Below, piece after piece: positions 9,554-20,099 of a DNA stretch of 64,000 nt. The notes below the pieces were generated by a model, which saw nothing but the letters and a program-made list of their open reading frames with translations, had not been told where the DNA came from and did no database searches. This stretch comes from an uncultured Ruminiclostridium sp. Its GTDB lineage: Bacteria > Bacillota > Clostridia > Oscillospirales > Ruminococcaceae. Where the stretch lies: the NCBI GenBank assembly GCA_934454635.1, contig CAKSFR010000012.1, forward strand, positions 1 through 64,000. Reading direction: 5' to 3'. The translations under genes were made by a program, and so were the position numbers. Position 1 is the stretch's first letter. Each line of letters opens with the position of its first letter.

Positions 9554-11357
9554 TTTTCGACCTCTCATTTACGCGTTCTGACGGCGTTATTAAGCAATCC
9601 TGTCCGAATCCTATCAGTTCGCGCCGTTTAGCTATATTCAATGCCTTTGCAACAAACTCTCTGTTTTCTTTTTTGTAGTATTGCAGCAGCGCGCGCTGAA
9701 GCTGCTTTTCTTCCGGCTTTCGCGGAACATACACCGGCTCGAGAGTATATGGGTCAAGTCCGGTATAGAACATTGCCGTAGAAATCGTCCCGGGAGTAGG
9801 GTAAAAATCCTGTACCTGTTCCGGACGAATATTATGCTTTTTCAAGAAAACAGCAAGGTCAATGGCATCGTTCAATGTACAGCCGGGGTGCGACGACATC
9901 AGATACGGAACAAGATACTGCTCCTTTCCGACGCTTTTTGTCATGCGGTAGAACTTCTCCTCAAAGCGCTCATACGTTTCAATATGCGGCTTTCCCATAT
10001 AGTCGAGAACACGATTGCTGGCGTGTTCGGGGGCAACTTTAAGCTGACCGCTGACATGGTGCTCAATAAGCTCCTTCATGAAGCTGTCGTCCTTGTCGAG
10101 AATTAAATAATCATAGCGTATACCCGAGCGAATAAACACCTTTTTTACGTTTTTTATCTCACGCATTTTTCGCAGCATATGAAGATATTCCGTGTGGTCA
10201 ACTTTTAGATTTTTGCAAGGCTCGGGAGCAAGGCATTTTCTTGCCTTACAAAGTCCGTGTTCAAGCTGTTTATCGCACGACGGCGCGCGGAAATTTGCCG
10301 TCGGACCGCCTACGTCGTGAATATATCCCTTAAATTTCGGATTTGCCGCAAGTTCACGGGCTTCTTCAAGAACCGATTCCTCGCTTCTCGTCTGTATGCG
10401 CCGTCCCTGATGAAGAGCGATTGAACAGAAATTACAGAAACCATAGCAGCCGCGGTTGTGTATAATTGAAAATTCGACTTCTTTTATCGATGGAACACCG
10501 CCGACCTTTTCGTACATAGGGTGATACGTCCTCATATATGGCAGCTCATATGTTCTATCAAATTCGGACTGTGTAAGACTTCTCTGCGGAGGGTTCTGCA
10601 CAAGCATTTTATCGCCGTGGCGCTGAACGATCGTTCTCCCATAAACCTCGTCCTGCTCGTCATACTGCTTGCGGCAGGATTTTGCATACGCCTTTTTGTT
10701 CACGCTTACTACTTCAAAGCTGTCGCACTGCACCGACCCGAGTGGTGTGTTCACAGGCTCGGTCAGATAACAAGTCCCTCGTATATCAGTCATGTCGCGC
10801 AGCCTGTCGCCCGCTTTATAGCGATTGCAAATCTCGGTTATAGTAACTTCGCCCATACCGTACATGAGCAAATCCGCGCCGCTGTCAATCAATACGGACG
10901 GCATAACCTTATCAGCCCAATAATCATAGTGCGCAAATCTACGCAGCGACGCTTCAAGTCCGCCTATCGCAATATCCGTATTTGGAAAAAGTCTGCGAAG
11001 CGTGCGGCAATATACGGTGACCGCTCTGTCGGGGCGTTTTCCGCCGATTCCGCCTGCACTGTATGCGTCGTCGTAACGCTTTTTCAGCGCAACGGTATAA
11101 TTCGACACCATACTGTCAATATTTCCGCCTGTTACCAGAAAAGCATAGCGAGGCGTTCCAAGCTCGCAGAAATCCGAATCGGAAACAGGCTGAGCTATCA
11201 TTCCAACTGAAAACCCAAGGCTTTCAACCATGCGCGAGATGATGGCTATGCCGAATGACGGGTGATCGACGTATGCGTCGCCTGTAATGCATATAAAATC
11301 AAGCTGCTCTGTTCCGAGCCGCTGCATATCGTTTTTGCAAACGGGTAAAAAAGGCAT
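9417..11357 (-). CDS. YgiQ-family radical SAM protein
   Basis: A 646-residue member of the YgiQ family (UPF0313). The radical SAM cluster motif is CYGFCNFC (Cys304, 308, 311), preceded by a B12-binding-like N-terminal domain; EVEFSIIHNRGC and YLVPYLMSSHPGC are typical family segments. The reaction is unknown. The tail after about residue 590 is a low-complexity Lys/Arg/Asn/Ser stretch, common in the family. The start is ATG behind AGGGAG, just after the ftsK gene on the same strand. Confidence 0.92.
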   Translation of the reverse strand: MPFLPVCKNDMQRLGTEQLDFICITGDAYVDHPSFGIAIISRMVESLGFSVGMIAQPVSDSDFCELGTPRYAFLVTGGNIDSMVSNYTVALKKRYDDAYSAGGIGGKRPDRAVTVYCRTLRRLFPNTDIAIGGLEASLRRFAHYDYWADKVMPSVLIDSGADLLMYGMGEVTITEICNRYKAGDRLRDMTDIRGTCYLTEPVNTPLGSVQCDSFEVVSVNKKAYAKSCRKQYDEQDEVYGRTIVQRHGDKMLVQNPPQRSLTQSEFDRTYELPYMRTYHPMYEKVGGVPSIKEVEFSIIHNRGCYGFCNFCSIALHQGRRIQTRSEESVLEEARELAANPKFKGYIHDVGGPTANFRAPSCDKQLEHGLCKARKCLAPEPCKNLKVDHTEYLHMLRKMREIKNVKKVFIRSGIRYDYLILDKDDSFMKELIEHHVSGQLKVAPEHASNRVLDYMGKPHIETYERFEEKFYRMTKSVGKEQYLVPYLMSSHPGCTLNDAIDLAVFLKKHNIRPEQVQDFYPTPGTISTAMFYTGLDPYTLEPVYVPRKPEEKQLQRALLQYYKKENREFVAKALNIAKRRELIGFGQDCLITPSERVNERSKNEKNNGKARGGREKQNPVTFSKNSGRSDRGNSRGRRTASKKNGHR

Positions 11358-11367
11358 ATCGTTCTCC

Positions 11368-14217
11368 CTAATCCAGCTTATTCATCTTGCGTTCGTACCA
11401 GTCCTGCTTTGTCATAATAACCTGCCGCGGCTTTGCGCCCTCATATCCGCCGACTACGCCGAGCTGCTCCATTGTATCTATAAGGCGCGCCGCACGGCCG
11501 TAGCCGAGCTTCAGCTTGCGCTGGAGGAAAGACGTGCTGGCCTGTCCCGCTTCAATAACGGCTTCGATCGCTTCGTCAAGCTTTTCGTCGCTGACGTTTA
11601 TATCGCCGCCGTCATCGTCGTCTTTACTCTTATTTGTCTTTTGAGCGGCAAGCTCCGCCTGCTTTTCGATTTCATCAATTACAGACTGGTCATAATCAAG
11701 AATAAACGAATTTTTAATAAAATCAACTACACGCTCGACTTCCTTGTCCGAAACCCAGCAGCCCTGAACACGCATAGGCTTAGGCATACCAACAGGGAAA
11801 TACAGCATATCGCCTTTTCCGAGCAGTTTTTCCGCGCCCGCGCTGTCGATAATGGTACGGCTATCCACCTGAGAAGCTACCTTCAGCGCAATTCGGCTCG
11901 GAATATTAGCCTTAATAACGCCCGTTACAACATTTACGGACGGTCGCTGCGTTGCGATTACTAGATGCATACCCGCCGCACGCGCCATCTGCGCAAGACG
12001 ACAAATACTGTCCTCGACCTCTCCCGGAGAAGCCATCATAAGGTCGGCAAGCTCGTCGATAAATATTACGACCTGCGGAATCACCTGTAAGTCGTCGCGC
12101 GTTTTTGCAAGCGCATTGTAACCCGTAAGATCACGGACGTTATTGTCCGAAAAAAGCTTGTAGCGATTAAGCATCTCCGTAACCGCCCAAGCCAGTGCGC
12201 CCGCAGCCTTTTTCGGGTCGGTAACAACCGGGATAAGCAGGTGCGGAATGCCGTTGTAAATCATAAATTCAACCGCTTTCGGGTCAATCATCAGCAAGCG
12301 CACTTCTTCCGGAGTTGAACGGAAAAGAATGCTCATAATAATTGAATTTACGCAGACAGACTTACCCGAACCGGTAGTTCCCGCAATCAGAATGTGCGGC
12401 ATCTTTGCGATATCTGCGATAACGACTTCGCCCGAAATGCTCTTTCCGAGAACTGCGCCGAGCTTGCTCTTCGTTTCGGCAAACGCCTTACTTTCGACCA
12501 TTTCTCTGAACGGAACAGAATCCACCTTTTTGTTCGGAACCTCGATACCTACCGCCGCTTTATTAGGAATAGGCGCTTCGATACGCACTCCTGCTGTCGC
12601 CAAATTAAGCGCGATATCGTCAACAAGACCCGTTATTTTTGAAATTTTAACACCCATTGCAGGCTGGAGCTCGTAGCGCGTAACCGACGGACCTCTCGAA
12701 GCCTCCAGAAACTTTGTTTCGACCCCGAAGCTCTTCAGCGTATTGACCAGTTTTTCTGCATTTTGGTGAATCTCCGCATTTATATCCTCGTCTGAACGCT
12801 CGTGAACAACGTCGTTGAGCAGCTCACTCGGCGGAACCTTATACTGCTCCGCGTTTGCAACTATATCGTCAAATCGCTGCTGACCGTTTTCATCGGGACG
12901 AATTACGGTTGCAAGCACTTTTTGCTCGTTTTCCTTTGCCTTTTGTTCATTTTCCTGCTGTTCACGGCTGAAATCCTGAATTGCCTCGACAATTTTATCT
13001 CCCTCGTCAACATCAAACGGAAAATCCTCCGGAAGTACGGAGCTATCCGCTGCGGCAGGCTGTTCAGCCGCCGTATCCGCCTCTCCTATAAGACTCGGAC
13101 GCTGCTCGACTTCAATAGCGGGCTTAACGGGCTGAACAGCCTCGGAATCGTCGGCAAAAAACGGACCGTCGGGGCTGTACGGCTTGATTTCCTGCTCTTT
13201 TTCTTCAATTTTCACCGTATCAAAGGTTTCCTGAATCGGAGCGTTTTCCTTTTTCTCGGTTCTGCCGCTCAGGAATGCGTTCAGATCCTTACGGAACTCC
13301 TCGCTTTCCTTTTTCTGCTTTTCAACGTGATTTACAACCTCTGCCTGTTTAGCGGCAGCCTCACGCTTGTCCTCCTCGGTTACCTCCTGCTGAGCTTTTG
13401 TGGTAACATTTTCAATGGAAGCAAAGCGGCGCGCACGCGCTTCATCTTCTGAAATAAGCGCCTTTGCCTGACGTTCGTTTCGGCGCTGTTCCCTTTCAGC
13501 AGCACGCTTTTGTTGTTTTTCCTCGTCCATAGCGAGATATTCCTGTTGGATATACGCGCTTTCCTCGCGGCGCTGCTCATGCTTTTCTTTAGCATATGTT
13601 CCCGCCTTGCGGAACGGCTTTGTTATTGCTTTAAGAAAGTCAACAAGAGTAAGATTCGTTAGAAGCATTATTATCACAAAAGCGATAAGAACAAGGATAA
13701 TGATTGCTCCCGCCTGTCCGAAAAGCAAAAGCGGCGCACCGAGAATTACCCCGAGAACTCCGCCGCCGGAAAGCTGAACGCCGCGCTGATACAAATAAAC
13801 TATAACATCGGAAAACGTTGCTTCTTCTGCGGACGGGTCGCCTATCGAGCCAACGAAAATGACCTGCGCAGCTCCACAAAGAAGCAGAATAATAAGCACA
13901 AACTGCATAACGCTCCGCGCAATGGTAGATTTCGCACGCGAAGCGGAAATCATTATCGCTATGTACGTGAGAACCGGACCGGTCAGAATTGTTGCCAGTC
14001 CGAATATACCGTAAAGAAAACAATGTATGGAATCCCAAGCGGAAAGATCCTCACCCTCCGCTTTTCCGAATAGGGACAGCGCAGTTATAAGTATTCCGAA
14101 AGCAAACATCACAACTGAAATTATATGTCTGCGCTGCGCGTCCGCACGCATAAGCTCAGCTTTGCGTTTTTCAGCCGCAGCCTTTCCCGCCGATTGTTTA
14201 TTTTTGGTTTCTGCCAT
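11368..14217 (-). CDS. ftsK: DNA translocase FtsK/SpoIIIE
   Basis: Septum-bound motor that pumps DNA during division or sporulation. The N-terminal 190 residues hold four to five TM segments, then a long Glu/Gln/Lys-rich linker (about 200-480), the alpha/beta motor with Walker A GTTGSGKS (about 613-620) and Walker [11 protein letters not shown], and the winged-helix gamma domain in the last 75 residues that reads polarised DNA motifs. ATG at 14217 with GAGGGG is preferred over TTG at 14223. The neighbours tepA and ylzJ match the Bacillus tepA-ylzJ-spoIIIE order, here interrupted by uppP. Confidence 0.96.
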   Translation of the reverse strand: MAETKNKQSAGKAAAEKRKAELMRADAQRRHIISVVMFAFGILITALSLFGKAEGEDLSAWDSIHCFLYGIFGLATILTGPVLTYIAIMISASRAKSTIARSVMQFVLIILLLCGAAQVIFVGSIGDPSAEEATFSDVIVYLYQRGVQLSGGGVLGVILGAPLLLFGQAGAIIILVLIAFVIIMLLTNLTLVDFLKAITKPFRKAGTYAKEKHEQRREESAYIQQEYLAMDEEKQQKRAAEREQRRNERQAKALISEDEARARRFASIENVTTKAQQEVTEEDKREAAAKQAEVVNHVEKQKKESEEFRKDLNAFLSGRTEKKENAPIQETFDTVKIEEKEQEIKPYSPDGPFFADDSEAVQPVKPAIEVEQRPSLIGEADTAAEQPAAADSSVLPEDFPFDVDEGDKIVEAIQDFSREQQENEQKAKENEQKVLATVIRPDENGQQRFDDIVANAEQYKVPPSELLNDVVHERSDEDINAEIHQNAEKLVNTLKSFGVETKFLEASRGPSVTRYELQPAMGVKISKITGLVDDIALNLATAGVRIEAPIPNKAAVGIEVPNKKVDSVPFREMVESKAFAETKSKLGAVLGKSISGEVVIADIAKMPHILIAGTTGSGKSVCVNSIIMSILFRSTPEEVRLLMIDPKAVEFMIYNGIPHLLIPVVTDPKKAAGALAWAVTEMLNRYKLFSDNNVRDLTGYNALAKTRDDLQVIPQVVIFIDELADLMMASPGEVEDSICRLAQMARAAGMHLVIATQRPSVNVVTGVIKANIPSRIALKVASQVDSRTIIDSAGAEKLLGKGDMLYFPVGMPKPMRVQGCWVSDKEVERVVDFIKNSFILDYDQSVIDEIEKQAELAAQKTNKSKDDDDGGDINVSDEKLDEAIEAVIEAGQASTSFLQRKLKLGYGRAARLIDTMEQLGVVGGYEGAKPRQVIMTKQDWYERKMNKLD

Positions 14218-14234
14218 TTTCAACTTCCCCTCGC

Positions 14235-15095
14235 TTACGAAATGTAGAAATGAATCCCGGTCGCCGCTTCAAAAATACCGTAGCCAACGCAGAGCAAACC
14301 GAGAATAAGAGTGTAAATTCCGAATATTTTGAATTTGTCATGCTTTATAATAAGTTTTACCAGCTTGATCGAAAGGAATCCAACTATAGCCGCTGTAAGA
14401 AAGCCCACCAAAAGCGGGATCATATCAAGCTGAACTCCCGAAGAAACCGCGTCCTTTATTTCCAGGACGCTGCCGCCGAGAATTGCCGGTATTCCGAGGA
14501 TAAACGAATATGTAACAGCGGTTTCACGGGTAAGTCCGCAGAAAAGTCCCGCCGTGACCGTGCTTCCCGAACGTGAAACTCCCGGAAAAAGCGCGACGCA
14601 CTGGAACAATCCGACCGTTACCGCGTCCTTGATCGTCATATCCTTACCCGTTTTGTAGCCCTTTACACAAGCGTCGGAAAGGAACAGCAGTATCGCCGTA
14701 AAAACAAACGCGCAGCCCTCGAAAATTATATCCCCGTCGCCTTCGACAGACGTGAAAAAATCCTTGAAAAAATATACGGGAACAAGAACAAGCGTAGCGA
14801 TTATCACCATAAACATCATACGGCGGTTATCGTTCATGTTACGCCAAGAAAATTTACCGGTAAAAATATCTCTTATCGTGAGGAAAAATTCCTTTATCAT
14901 GCCCCATATCGTCCCCCAGAACGCAGCAAAAACCGCCGCAAGCGTTCCAAGGTGAAGAACTATCGAAATAATAAGGCTTTCATCGCCGATATTCATAAAG
15001 TGCTGAGCGACAGAAAGATGACCGGAACTTGAAACGGGAAGAAATTCCGTAAGCCCCTGTATTATTCCCTGAATTATTATAAAAATATAGTCCAT
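14235..15095 (-). CDS. uppP: Undecaprenyl-diphosphate phosphatase UppP/BacA
   Basis: Recycles the lipid carrier for cell-wall synthesis by dephosphorylating undecaprenyl diphosphate; also gives low-level bacitracin resistance in other bacteria. The 286-residue protein has about eight TM segments and both signatures: [14 protein letters not shown] (about 14-27, with the catalytic Glu and Ser/His) and [11 protein letters not shown] (about 169-179, with the essential Arg). Confidence 0.96.
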   Translation of the reverse strand: MDYIFIIIQGIIQGLTEFLPVSSSGHLSVAQHFMNIGDESLIISIVLHLGTLAAVFAAFWGTIWGMIKEFFLTIRDIFTGKFSWRNMNDNRRMMFMVIIATLVLVPVYFFKDFFTSVEGDGDIIFEGCAFVFTAILLFLSDACVKGYKTGKDMTIKDAVTVGLFQCVALFPGVSRSGSTVTAGLFCGLTRETAVTYSFILGIPAILGGSVLEIKDAVSSGVQLDMIPLLVGFLTAAIVGFLSIKLVKLIIKHDKFKIFGIYTLILGLLCVGYGIFEAATGIHFYIS

Positions 15096-15121
15096 ATAAT
15101 ATCTCCGTATGTACGCGGGAA

Positions 15122-15325
15122 TTATTTCCCGCTGAATTTTTCAGAAGGCGAATATCTGCCGTCAAGATACATTGACGGATCGGTAGAATACAGCCTACGA
15201 ACCATTTTTACTCCGTCCTGCTCGGTGTATTCGACAAGCCCGCCGTTCACCGCACAGAAGCCTGTTTTTTGCGTCTCGCCTGTACAGAATATGTCGTCCG
15301 GACTGATAATAGAATACAAAATCAT
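15122..15325 (-). CDS. ylzJ: YlzJ-like small protein
   Basis: A 67-residue protein starting [13 protein letters not shown], close to the YlzJ opening, with a short beta-rich body. The function is unknown. It overlaps tepA by four bases and lies between tepA and the uppP/ftsK genes, the same relative position as in Bacillus, which supports the call. Confidence 0.8.
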   Translation of the reverse strand: MILYSIISPDDIFCTGETQKTGFCAVNGGLVEYTEQDGVKMVRRLYSTDPSMYLDGRYSPSEKFSGK

Positions 15326-16074
15326 TTTTTCAGCTCCGTTTCAGGCTTTTCGCATTTTTCAACGCTTTCCTGCCGCTGTTCAATAAGCTCATACAATGCG
15401 GAAATCGCTTCCGAAAGCCCGCCAAGTTCATCTATAAGCCCGAACTGAACCGCAGTTTCGCCGTCAACCACCGAGCCGACGTCCATAACCAGCTCATCTT
15501 TTTTCATCATAAGTTCGCGGAATTTTTCCGCACTTATGTTGCTGTTTCGTGTTACAAAGCCTGTTATTCTATCCTGCATACGCTCAAAATATGACAGCGT
15601 CTGCGGAACGCCTAGCACAAGTCCCGTCATTCGTACCGGGTGAACAGTCATTGTCGCTGACGGAACGATAAAGCTCTTTTTCGCGCTGACCGCAAGAGGA
15701 ACGCCGATAGAATGACCTCCGCCGACAACGATCGAAACCGTGGGCTTGTCCATTCCTGCGATAAGCTCCGCAATAGCAAGTCCCGCTTCAACGTCACCGC
15801 CCACGGTGTTAAGAATAATCAGCAGTCCCTCAATATCCCTGTCCTGCTCGATCGCGACCAGCGCGGGTATGATATGCTCATATTTCGTGGTTTTATTCTG
15901 CGGCGGAAGAATGTAATGCCCCTCTATCTGCCCGATTATTGTAAGGCAATGGATAAGATGCTTTGCATTCGGCGTCGAAACGATGCCTGTGTCGATGATC
16001 TGCTGATTTTGCTGCTCTTTTACAACCTCGTCGGACTCGTCCTTCTCGTCGTTTTCATCATTATTTTTGTACAT
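15322..16074 (-). CDS. tepA: TepA, ClpP-family serine protease
   Basis: A 250-residue cytoplasmic ClpP/crotonase-fold protease called translocation-enhancing protein in Bacillus. After an acidic 25-residue tail come [18 protein letters not shown], the nucleophile elbow [10 protein letters not shown] (catalytic Ser) and TMTVHPVR (catalytic His), so the catalytic residues are retained. It is the first gene of a run tepA-ylzJ-uppP-ftsK-ygiQ-like with small gaps or overlaps. Confidence 0.93.
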   Translation of the reverse strand: MYKNNDENDEKDESDEVVKEQQNQQIIDTGIVSTPNAKHLIHCLTIIGQIEGHYILPPQNKTTKYEHIIPALVAIEQDRDIEGLLIILNTVGGDVEAGLAIAELIAGMDKPTVSIVVGGGHSIGVPLAVSAKKSFIVPSATMTVHPVRMTGLVLGVPQTLSYFERMQDRITGFVTRNSNISAEKFRELMMKKDELVMDVGSVVDGETAVQFGLIDELGGLSEAISALYELIEQRQESVEKCEKPETELKK

Positions 16075-16226
16075 TTTGTCTGCCCTTTCCGATTTACTTG
16101 GAACATAACGCTCCGAGTAATATTATCAGAAAAAACACGCAGATTATTCACTATATCATTATACCATATCCTTGCCCGAATTGCAATTATTTTTTTAAAA
16201 AATATGCTGCTTTTGAAAAAACGGTA

Positions 16227-16255
16227 TTGACATTTTAAGAAAAACATTGTATAAT
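16227..16255 (+). promoter_or_regulatory. Consensus promoter of tRNA-Ser
   Basis: TTGACA at 16227-16232, a 17-base spacer and TATAAT at 16250-16255: both hexamers are perfect. The tRNA begins 38 bases after the -10 box. Confidence 0.9.
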
Positions 16256-16293
16256 ATTAATGTTCTTTGGAAATTTATTCCGAAACCATACGT

Positions 16294-16382
16294 GGAGACG
16301 TATCGAAGTGGTCATAACGGACATGACTCGAAATCATGATGCCCCTTGAGGGACGAGAGTTCGAATCTCTCCGTCTCCGCCA
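16294..16382 (+). tRNA. tRNA-Ser (CGA)
   Basis: An 89-base class II tRNA. The acceptor stem GGAGACG pairs with CGTCTCC (16372-16378), followed by G and an encoded CCA. The anticodon stem CATGA/TCATG encloses loop CTCGAAA with anticodon CGA at 16329-16331. The long variable arm (GCCCCTTGAGGGAC region) is serine-typical and the T arm reads GAGAG TTCGAAT CTCTC. Confidence 0.97.
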
Positions 16383-16392
16383 AAAATATGAA

Positions 16393-16417
16393 GCTCGACC
16401 GCAATGGTCGGGCTTTT
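16393..16417 (+). terminator. Terminator after tRNA-Ser
   Basis: GCTCGACC pairs with GGTCGGGC around a five-base loop, followed by TTTTA. It lies 10 bases after the tRNA. Confidence 0.75.
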
Positions 16418-16445
16418 ATCTTACACTGTGCAAAGGAGTATGATT

Positions 16446-16658
16446 GTGGACGGCAAAAACGAAAAGAACAACGCAGACGTATTTAAACTCTCAGATGAAG
16501 AGCTTGAACTTGTTTCCGGAGGAAAAAACTCTCAGCAGCAGGCAGGACTGCCTTGTCCGCAATGCGGAGGCTTTATCCCGATCAACATTACTACGCTCCT
16601 CTGCAACCCAAGCGTTGTGTGCCCGCATTGTAACATAAAATTGCATTTAAGCAAATAA
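16446..16658 (+). CDS. Small double-glycine-leader peptide with a zinc-ribbon-like core
   Basis: About 70 residues from a GTG at 16446, seven bases after AAAGGAG; the ATG at 16440 is too close to the RBS. The N-terminal half contains FKLSDEELELVSGGK, matching the bacteriocin-type leader that ends in a double glycine. The C-terminal half has two CxxC pairs, CPQCGG and CPHCNIK, plus one extra Cys between them. It could be a ribosomally made peptide precursor or a small zinc protein. No peptidase-exporter or modifying enzyme is encoded within several kilobases. Confidence 0.6.
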   Translation: MDGKNEKNNADVFKLSDEELELVSGGKNSQQQAGLPCPQCGGFIPINITTLLCNPSVVCPHCNIKLHLSK

Positions 16659-16690
16659 CGCACATCGTTAAAATTGGCGCAACTCAAAAA

Positions 16691-16723
16691 TATAATGCCC
16701 AAAGGACGAGGGTTTGACCCTAA
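16691..16723 (+). other. Possible tRNA-Ser 3'-half remnant
   Basis: ATAATGCCC, AGGACGAGGGTTTGAC and CCT line up with the anticodon-stem end, variable arm and T arm of the tRNA-Ser 310 bases upstream, with a two-to-three-base gap. The T stem is degenerate and there is no acceptor stem. It could be a leftover of recombination at the tRNA. Confidence 0.3.
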
Positions 16724-16730
16724 ATAACAT

Positions 16731-16764
16731 AAAAAAGGACTGCGCTGCGACAGTCCTCTTTTTT
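16731..16764. terminator. Bidirectional terminator
   Basis: AGGACTG pairs with CAGTCCT, with six A before and a run of T after, so it works in both directions for the small peptide gene and the converging 744-residue gene. Confidence 0.75.
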
Positions 16765-18997
16765 ATTGTTCTTCGTCATCATCAAGATTGACTTTCAAGA
16801 ACGGACTTACCCGCGTCGGACCAAAAAGCGCGTTCATAACGTGCTTCGTCTTATGCGAAACGGGAATGCCGTCCGAGTCAACTTCAACCTCGTCGTCATT
16901 TTTAAAACCATCGTTTCTCGCCATTTCGTTGAGAATATCGGAAAAATCCGCTTTTTCAAGCTGTTTTTCAGAGTGTTCCTCCTGCTTCGGAAGAGTTATG
17001 GTTCGATAAGCCGAAATCGCCTTTGCCGATACTGCGGGTGCAGGCTGAACAGGCGCGGCGGCTTCATTCGCAGCCTCAACAGCCTCGGAAACAGATTCGG
17101 TCTGCGTTTCATTCTGAGCCGAAATCTCTTCCGCAGAAAGCTGTCCCTCAATCTGAGTTTCTTGCTCTTCAGCCTTGCTGCGGCGATATTCTTCAAGCGG
17201 CTGCTTTATTTTTTCATCATACGGCGTCGGCTCAATATAACCCCTGAATGCGGGTCTGCGCGGGGTAAAGACCTTTACGTCCTTATCAGGGTTTGTTCGG
17301 GGAGTGAACACCTTAACGTCCTCGTCTTCGGGCGGAGCAGGCTGTTTATGCGGTGTTTCGGTCGGAATTATAACAGTTTTAGGTTTAAATTCCGGTTCGA
17401 AAGAGTGCTCAGTATAACCCGTATTTGCCACATTTCCACCGCGTATCACACGCGCTGCCGGCTTAGGCGGATTATACTGAGGAGTTCGCTGAGGCTGCGG
17501 CTGATAATACGTCGGATTCTGCTGCGCAGCGGCGTTTGAAAGCAAGCGGCGCACTGCATCATTCGCGTTTTTCTCAGTCTCGGCAAAACTCGGCTCGGCA
17601 GGCTGAACGCTCTGCCGCTCTACGCGTTCAAAAACGAATTTTCTGACTTCTTTTCCGCTTTCGGTGATCTGCTTCGGCTCCTCCGCTTCTTCTCTTCGCT
17701 GTATGGGTTCTGGCTGTTTTTTCTTTGAAGCAAATTCATCGCCCCTTGAAAGCTCAAAGAATTTGTCCAGATCGTCCTGCCCTGCCTGTCCTAAAAGCAA
17801 ACGCTCTTTAAGACGCAATTCCTGCTGATACCAACGTGAAAAATCACGCTGAGTCATATCAACGTTCACGCGGGCTGCCATTTCCTTGTACAACCCCTCA
17901 AGCTTTTCATTGACATACGATTTTTCCATAGGCTCGTGAAGTTTCGGCTGTTCGATTATTTCGGGTATCTCAGCAGCCGTTATCTGCTCTTCAACTGCCG
18001 CGCCCATTGCTTCAAGGCAGGTCACTCCGTCTTTTTGACGACGACTGCAATAATCGTGCGGATATTCGCTGTCTTTCAGGAAATATTCGCCACAGCGCGG
18101 ACACTTTTGAAGCATTCCGCCGCTTTCGACAAGCGCGTCAATCTCAAGGTCTATAACAGCCTTAAACGAAGCGGGCATATACACCTGCTGCGGTATGCCT
18201 GTCATTGATTTGATTATTGTATTTACAAGGCTGTCGTCCTTATCGGGAATATATGTCTTTACAATGGAAAAAGCGTCCATCGCCGCGCGGTCAGACAATT
18301 CAGGATTTGTTTTCGGGTTGTATTTTACTTCAGCATCACCGAGATTTTTAAGCACATTGCGTACAATTTCACGCGAAGCGGTAGAAAGAATAAACGGAGA
18401 ATTAGGAGCACGACCTACGGAATAAACGCCCGAAGTTCCAAGCTCGGAAACGGGAAATCCCATTTCATTTGCCGCAACATTGAACATAAGGTCAAAATAG
18501 TTCGCCCTCGCTCCCGCCTCGGCAGCGTTATTAAGATAAACGCCAAAGACAAAATCCGTCTTTTTTCGTGCATACTCCTGCATTTTCAACAAATTTACCC
18601 ACTGATTTATTGCATGATTATGGCGATATTCGCAAAGTCTGCCGAAAACAGCACGTTCAAAGTCGTTTCGGCACTTCATATAGCTCTGCCAGAGCGTTGA
18701 GGTAGAAATTTCATTCTGCCGACACAGATATTCTATCCAGCAGTCAATAACGATTTTCTCAAAAATTGTCCGCATATTCTGCTCATAATACTTGTGGCAG
18801 CCGGAAATTGAATTGCGTATCGAATAAACATCTTCCACATTATATTCGCCGGTGCGCGCCGCAAGCCTGCAAAGGTCGGTGCAGTGATTAAGAAAAAGAG
18901 TAAAATCGTATTTTATGAACCCTGTTAAATTATTCGGGTACAGCAGGGTGTAGATCTCATTGGAATTTTTCCCTGCAATATTAAGCTGGCGAGTCAT
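16763..18997 (-). CDS. Large uncharacterised protein with a four-cysteine zinc finger
   Basis: 744 residues, no family named with confidence. Residues 1-290 look alpha-helical and globular. Residues 299-327 form a Cys-x2-Cys-x14-Cys-x9-Cys cluster (CPRCGEYF ... YCSRRQ ... C), like treble-clef or CGNR-type fingers. From about 330 to 700 the chain is a low-complexity Pro/Glu/Gln/Ala region with the octamer DVKVFTPR occurring twice 13 residues apart. No TM segment. It ends at a strong bidirectional terminator; the membrane-protein gene upstream on the same strand ends 21 bases before its start, so the two may be co-transcribed. Confidence 0.75.
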   Translation of the reverse strand: MTRQLNIAGKNSNEIYTLLYPNNLTGFIKYDFTLFLNHCTDLCRLAARTGEYNVEDVYSIRNSISGCHKYYEQNMRTIFEKIVIDCWIEYLCRQNEISTSTLWQSYMKCRNDFERAVFGRLCEYRHNHAINQWVNLLKMQEYARKKTDFVFGVYLNNAAEAGARANYFDLMFNVAANEMGFPVSELGTSGVYSVGRAPNSPFILSTASREIVRNVLKNLGDAEVKYNPKTNPELSDRAAMDAFSIVKTYIPDKDDSLVNTIIKSMTGIPQQVYMPASFKAVIDLEIDALVESGGMLQKCPRCGEYFLKDSEYPHDYCSRRQKDGVTCLEAMGAAVEEQITAAEIPEIIEQPKLHEPMEKSYVNEKLEGLYKEMAARVNVDMTQRDFSRWYQQELRLKERLLLGQAGQDDLDKFFELSRGDEFASKKKQPEPIQRREEAEEPKQITESGKEVRKFVFERVERQSVQPAEPSFAETEKNANDAVRRLLSNAAAQQNPTYYQPQPQRTPQYNPPKPAARVIRGGNVANTGYTEHSFEPEFKPKTVIIPTETPHKQPAPPEDEDVKVFTPRTNPDKDVKVFTPRRPAFRGYIEPTPYDEKIKQPLEEYRRSKAEEQETQIEGQLSAEEISAQNETQTESVSEAVEAANEAAAPVQPAPAVSAKAISAYRTITLPKQEEHSEKQLEKADFSDILNEMARNDGFKNDDEVEVDSDGIPVSHKTKHVMNALFGPTRVSPFLKVNLDDDEEQ

Positions 18998-19018
18998 AAA
19001 TTCCCTGCTCCTTTCGGT

Positions 19019-19894
19019 TTATTCCGCAGCTTCAGCCGCTGCGGTTTCTTCTGCGGAGCTGTCTGTCTCCGCAAATATTATCGGCTTCTTAACCGATTCC
19101 GTTGCCGCACTTTCTTCGTCGGAATTTGCACGGGCTTTTTCAAACATCTCAGGGATATTTTTTTCACGTCCGTCGATATACAGATCCGTGTCCGACATCC
19201 AGTAATATTCAACTTCGTCCTGATGCATCGTAACGAGGACCTTCAGGCTGTCGCTCGTCTTATAACAGTCAAGATACCACAGATGAACGTCGTTTTCGGT
19301 TTCCTCAACATAAAATGCAGTCGCCTTGCGTTCATTTCCCGCGTCATCAACGTACTGAACAAGTCGGTATGTTCCGTCCTCGGAATATACATAGTTATCG
19401 CTTCGGGTCGAAATATCGCAGTAATTCCCGAAAAGTAAATCGTGAAGCAGCAGCTTTGGCGTAAGGTTAAAATGCAGCATAGTAAGATAAACAAGCGCGC
19501 CCACAACGAACATCATAAGATAAAGCGTCCCGAGAACCGTTTTCAGAGTTTCGCCCGCACCGCTTGCAAGAAAGACCACGGCGCTTACCGCAACGGGAGG
19601 AATTATCATATACCATTCGCCGAAAGACATTATCATCATAATAAACAGAATAAGCGGCGCTATGCATACGGAAATGCGCGTAATGACCTGTTTTCTTGTG
19701 TAAAAAAACAGACCGCCAAAAATGAAGTTAAGCAGTACATACAGCAAAAAAAGCGGTATCGGCGCCGTCGGCTCAAGCGAATATGCGAACGACAGCCATG
19801 TTATATAGACAAGAAAAATCGGATAAAGCGGCGCAAGAAAAGAAAATCCAAACCTCGTCCATTTATTTTTAAAGAAAGAAATAACCTGTTCCAT
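19019..19894 (-). CDS. Multi-pass membrane protein of unknown function
   Basis: From ATG 19894 (the frame is open to 20065 but without RBS) about 291 residues: five or so TM segments in the first 170 residues, then a soluble extracytoplasmic or cytoplasmic domain with DGTYRLVQYVDDAGNERKA and an acidic tail. An AAGGA box precedes the ATG by a long 13 bases. It is divergent from the sigma-factor gene and directly upstream of the 744-residue gene. No family recognised. Confidence 0.7.
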   Translation of the reverse strand: MEQVISFFKNKWTRFGFSFLAPLYPIFLVYITWLSFAYSLEPTAPIPLFLLYVLLNFIFGGLFFYTRKQVITRISVCIAPLILFIMMIMSFGEWYMIIPPVAVSAVVFLASGAGETLKTVLGTLYLMMFVVGALVYLTMLHFNLTPKLLLHDLLFGNYCDISTRSDNYVYSEDGTYRLVQYVDDAGNERKATAFYVEETENDVHLWYLDCYKTSDSLKVLVTMHQDEVEYYWMSDTDLYIDGREKNIPEMFEKARANSDEESAATESVKKPIIFAETDSSAEETAAAEAAE

Positions 19895-20099
19895 TCTATA
19901 TATTTTATCCTTTCCGTTTGTTGCCACGGGTAAAAAATCCCAATATATAATATTATTGTACACGAAATCCGAGAGAATTTCAATACTTAATAAAAAATTT
20001 TTTATTTTTTTAAAAAATAAGAAAAAATGTCCCCGATTTGTGCAAACTTCCGTTATTATTTTCAAAGACCGAAAAAGCCCTTACCGAAAGGAACAGAAA

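Noticed and set aside
10521..11210. Plus-strand ORF of 229 codons
   Set aside because: Antisense of the YgiQ-like radical SAM gene; composition of a shadow frame.
16766..17539. Long plus-strand ORF of 257 codons opposite the 744-residue gene
   Set aside because: Arg/Leu/Phe-rich shadow of a Glu/Pro/Gln-rich coding frame; no RBS, no family features.
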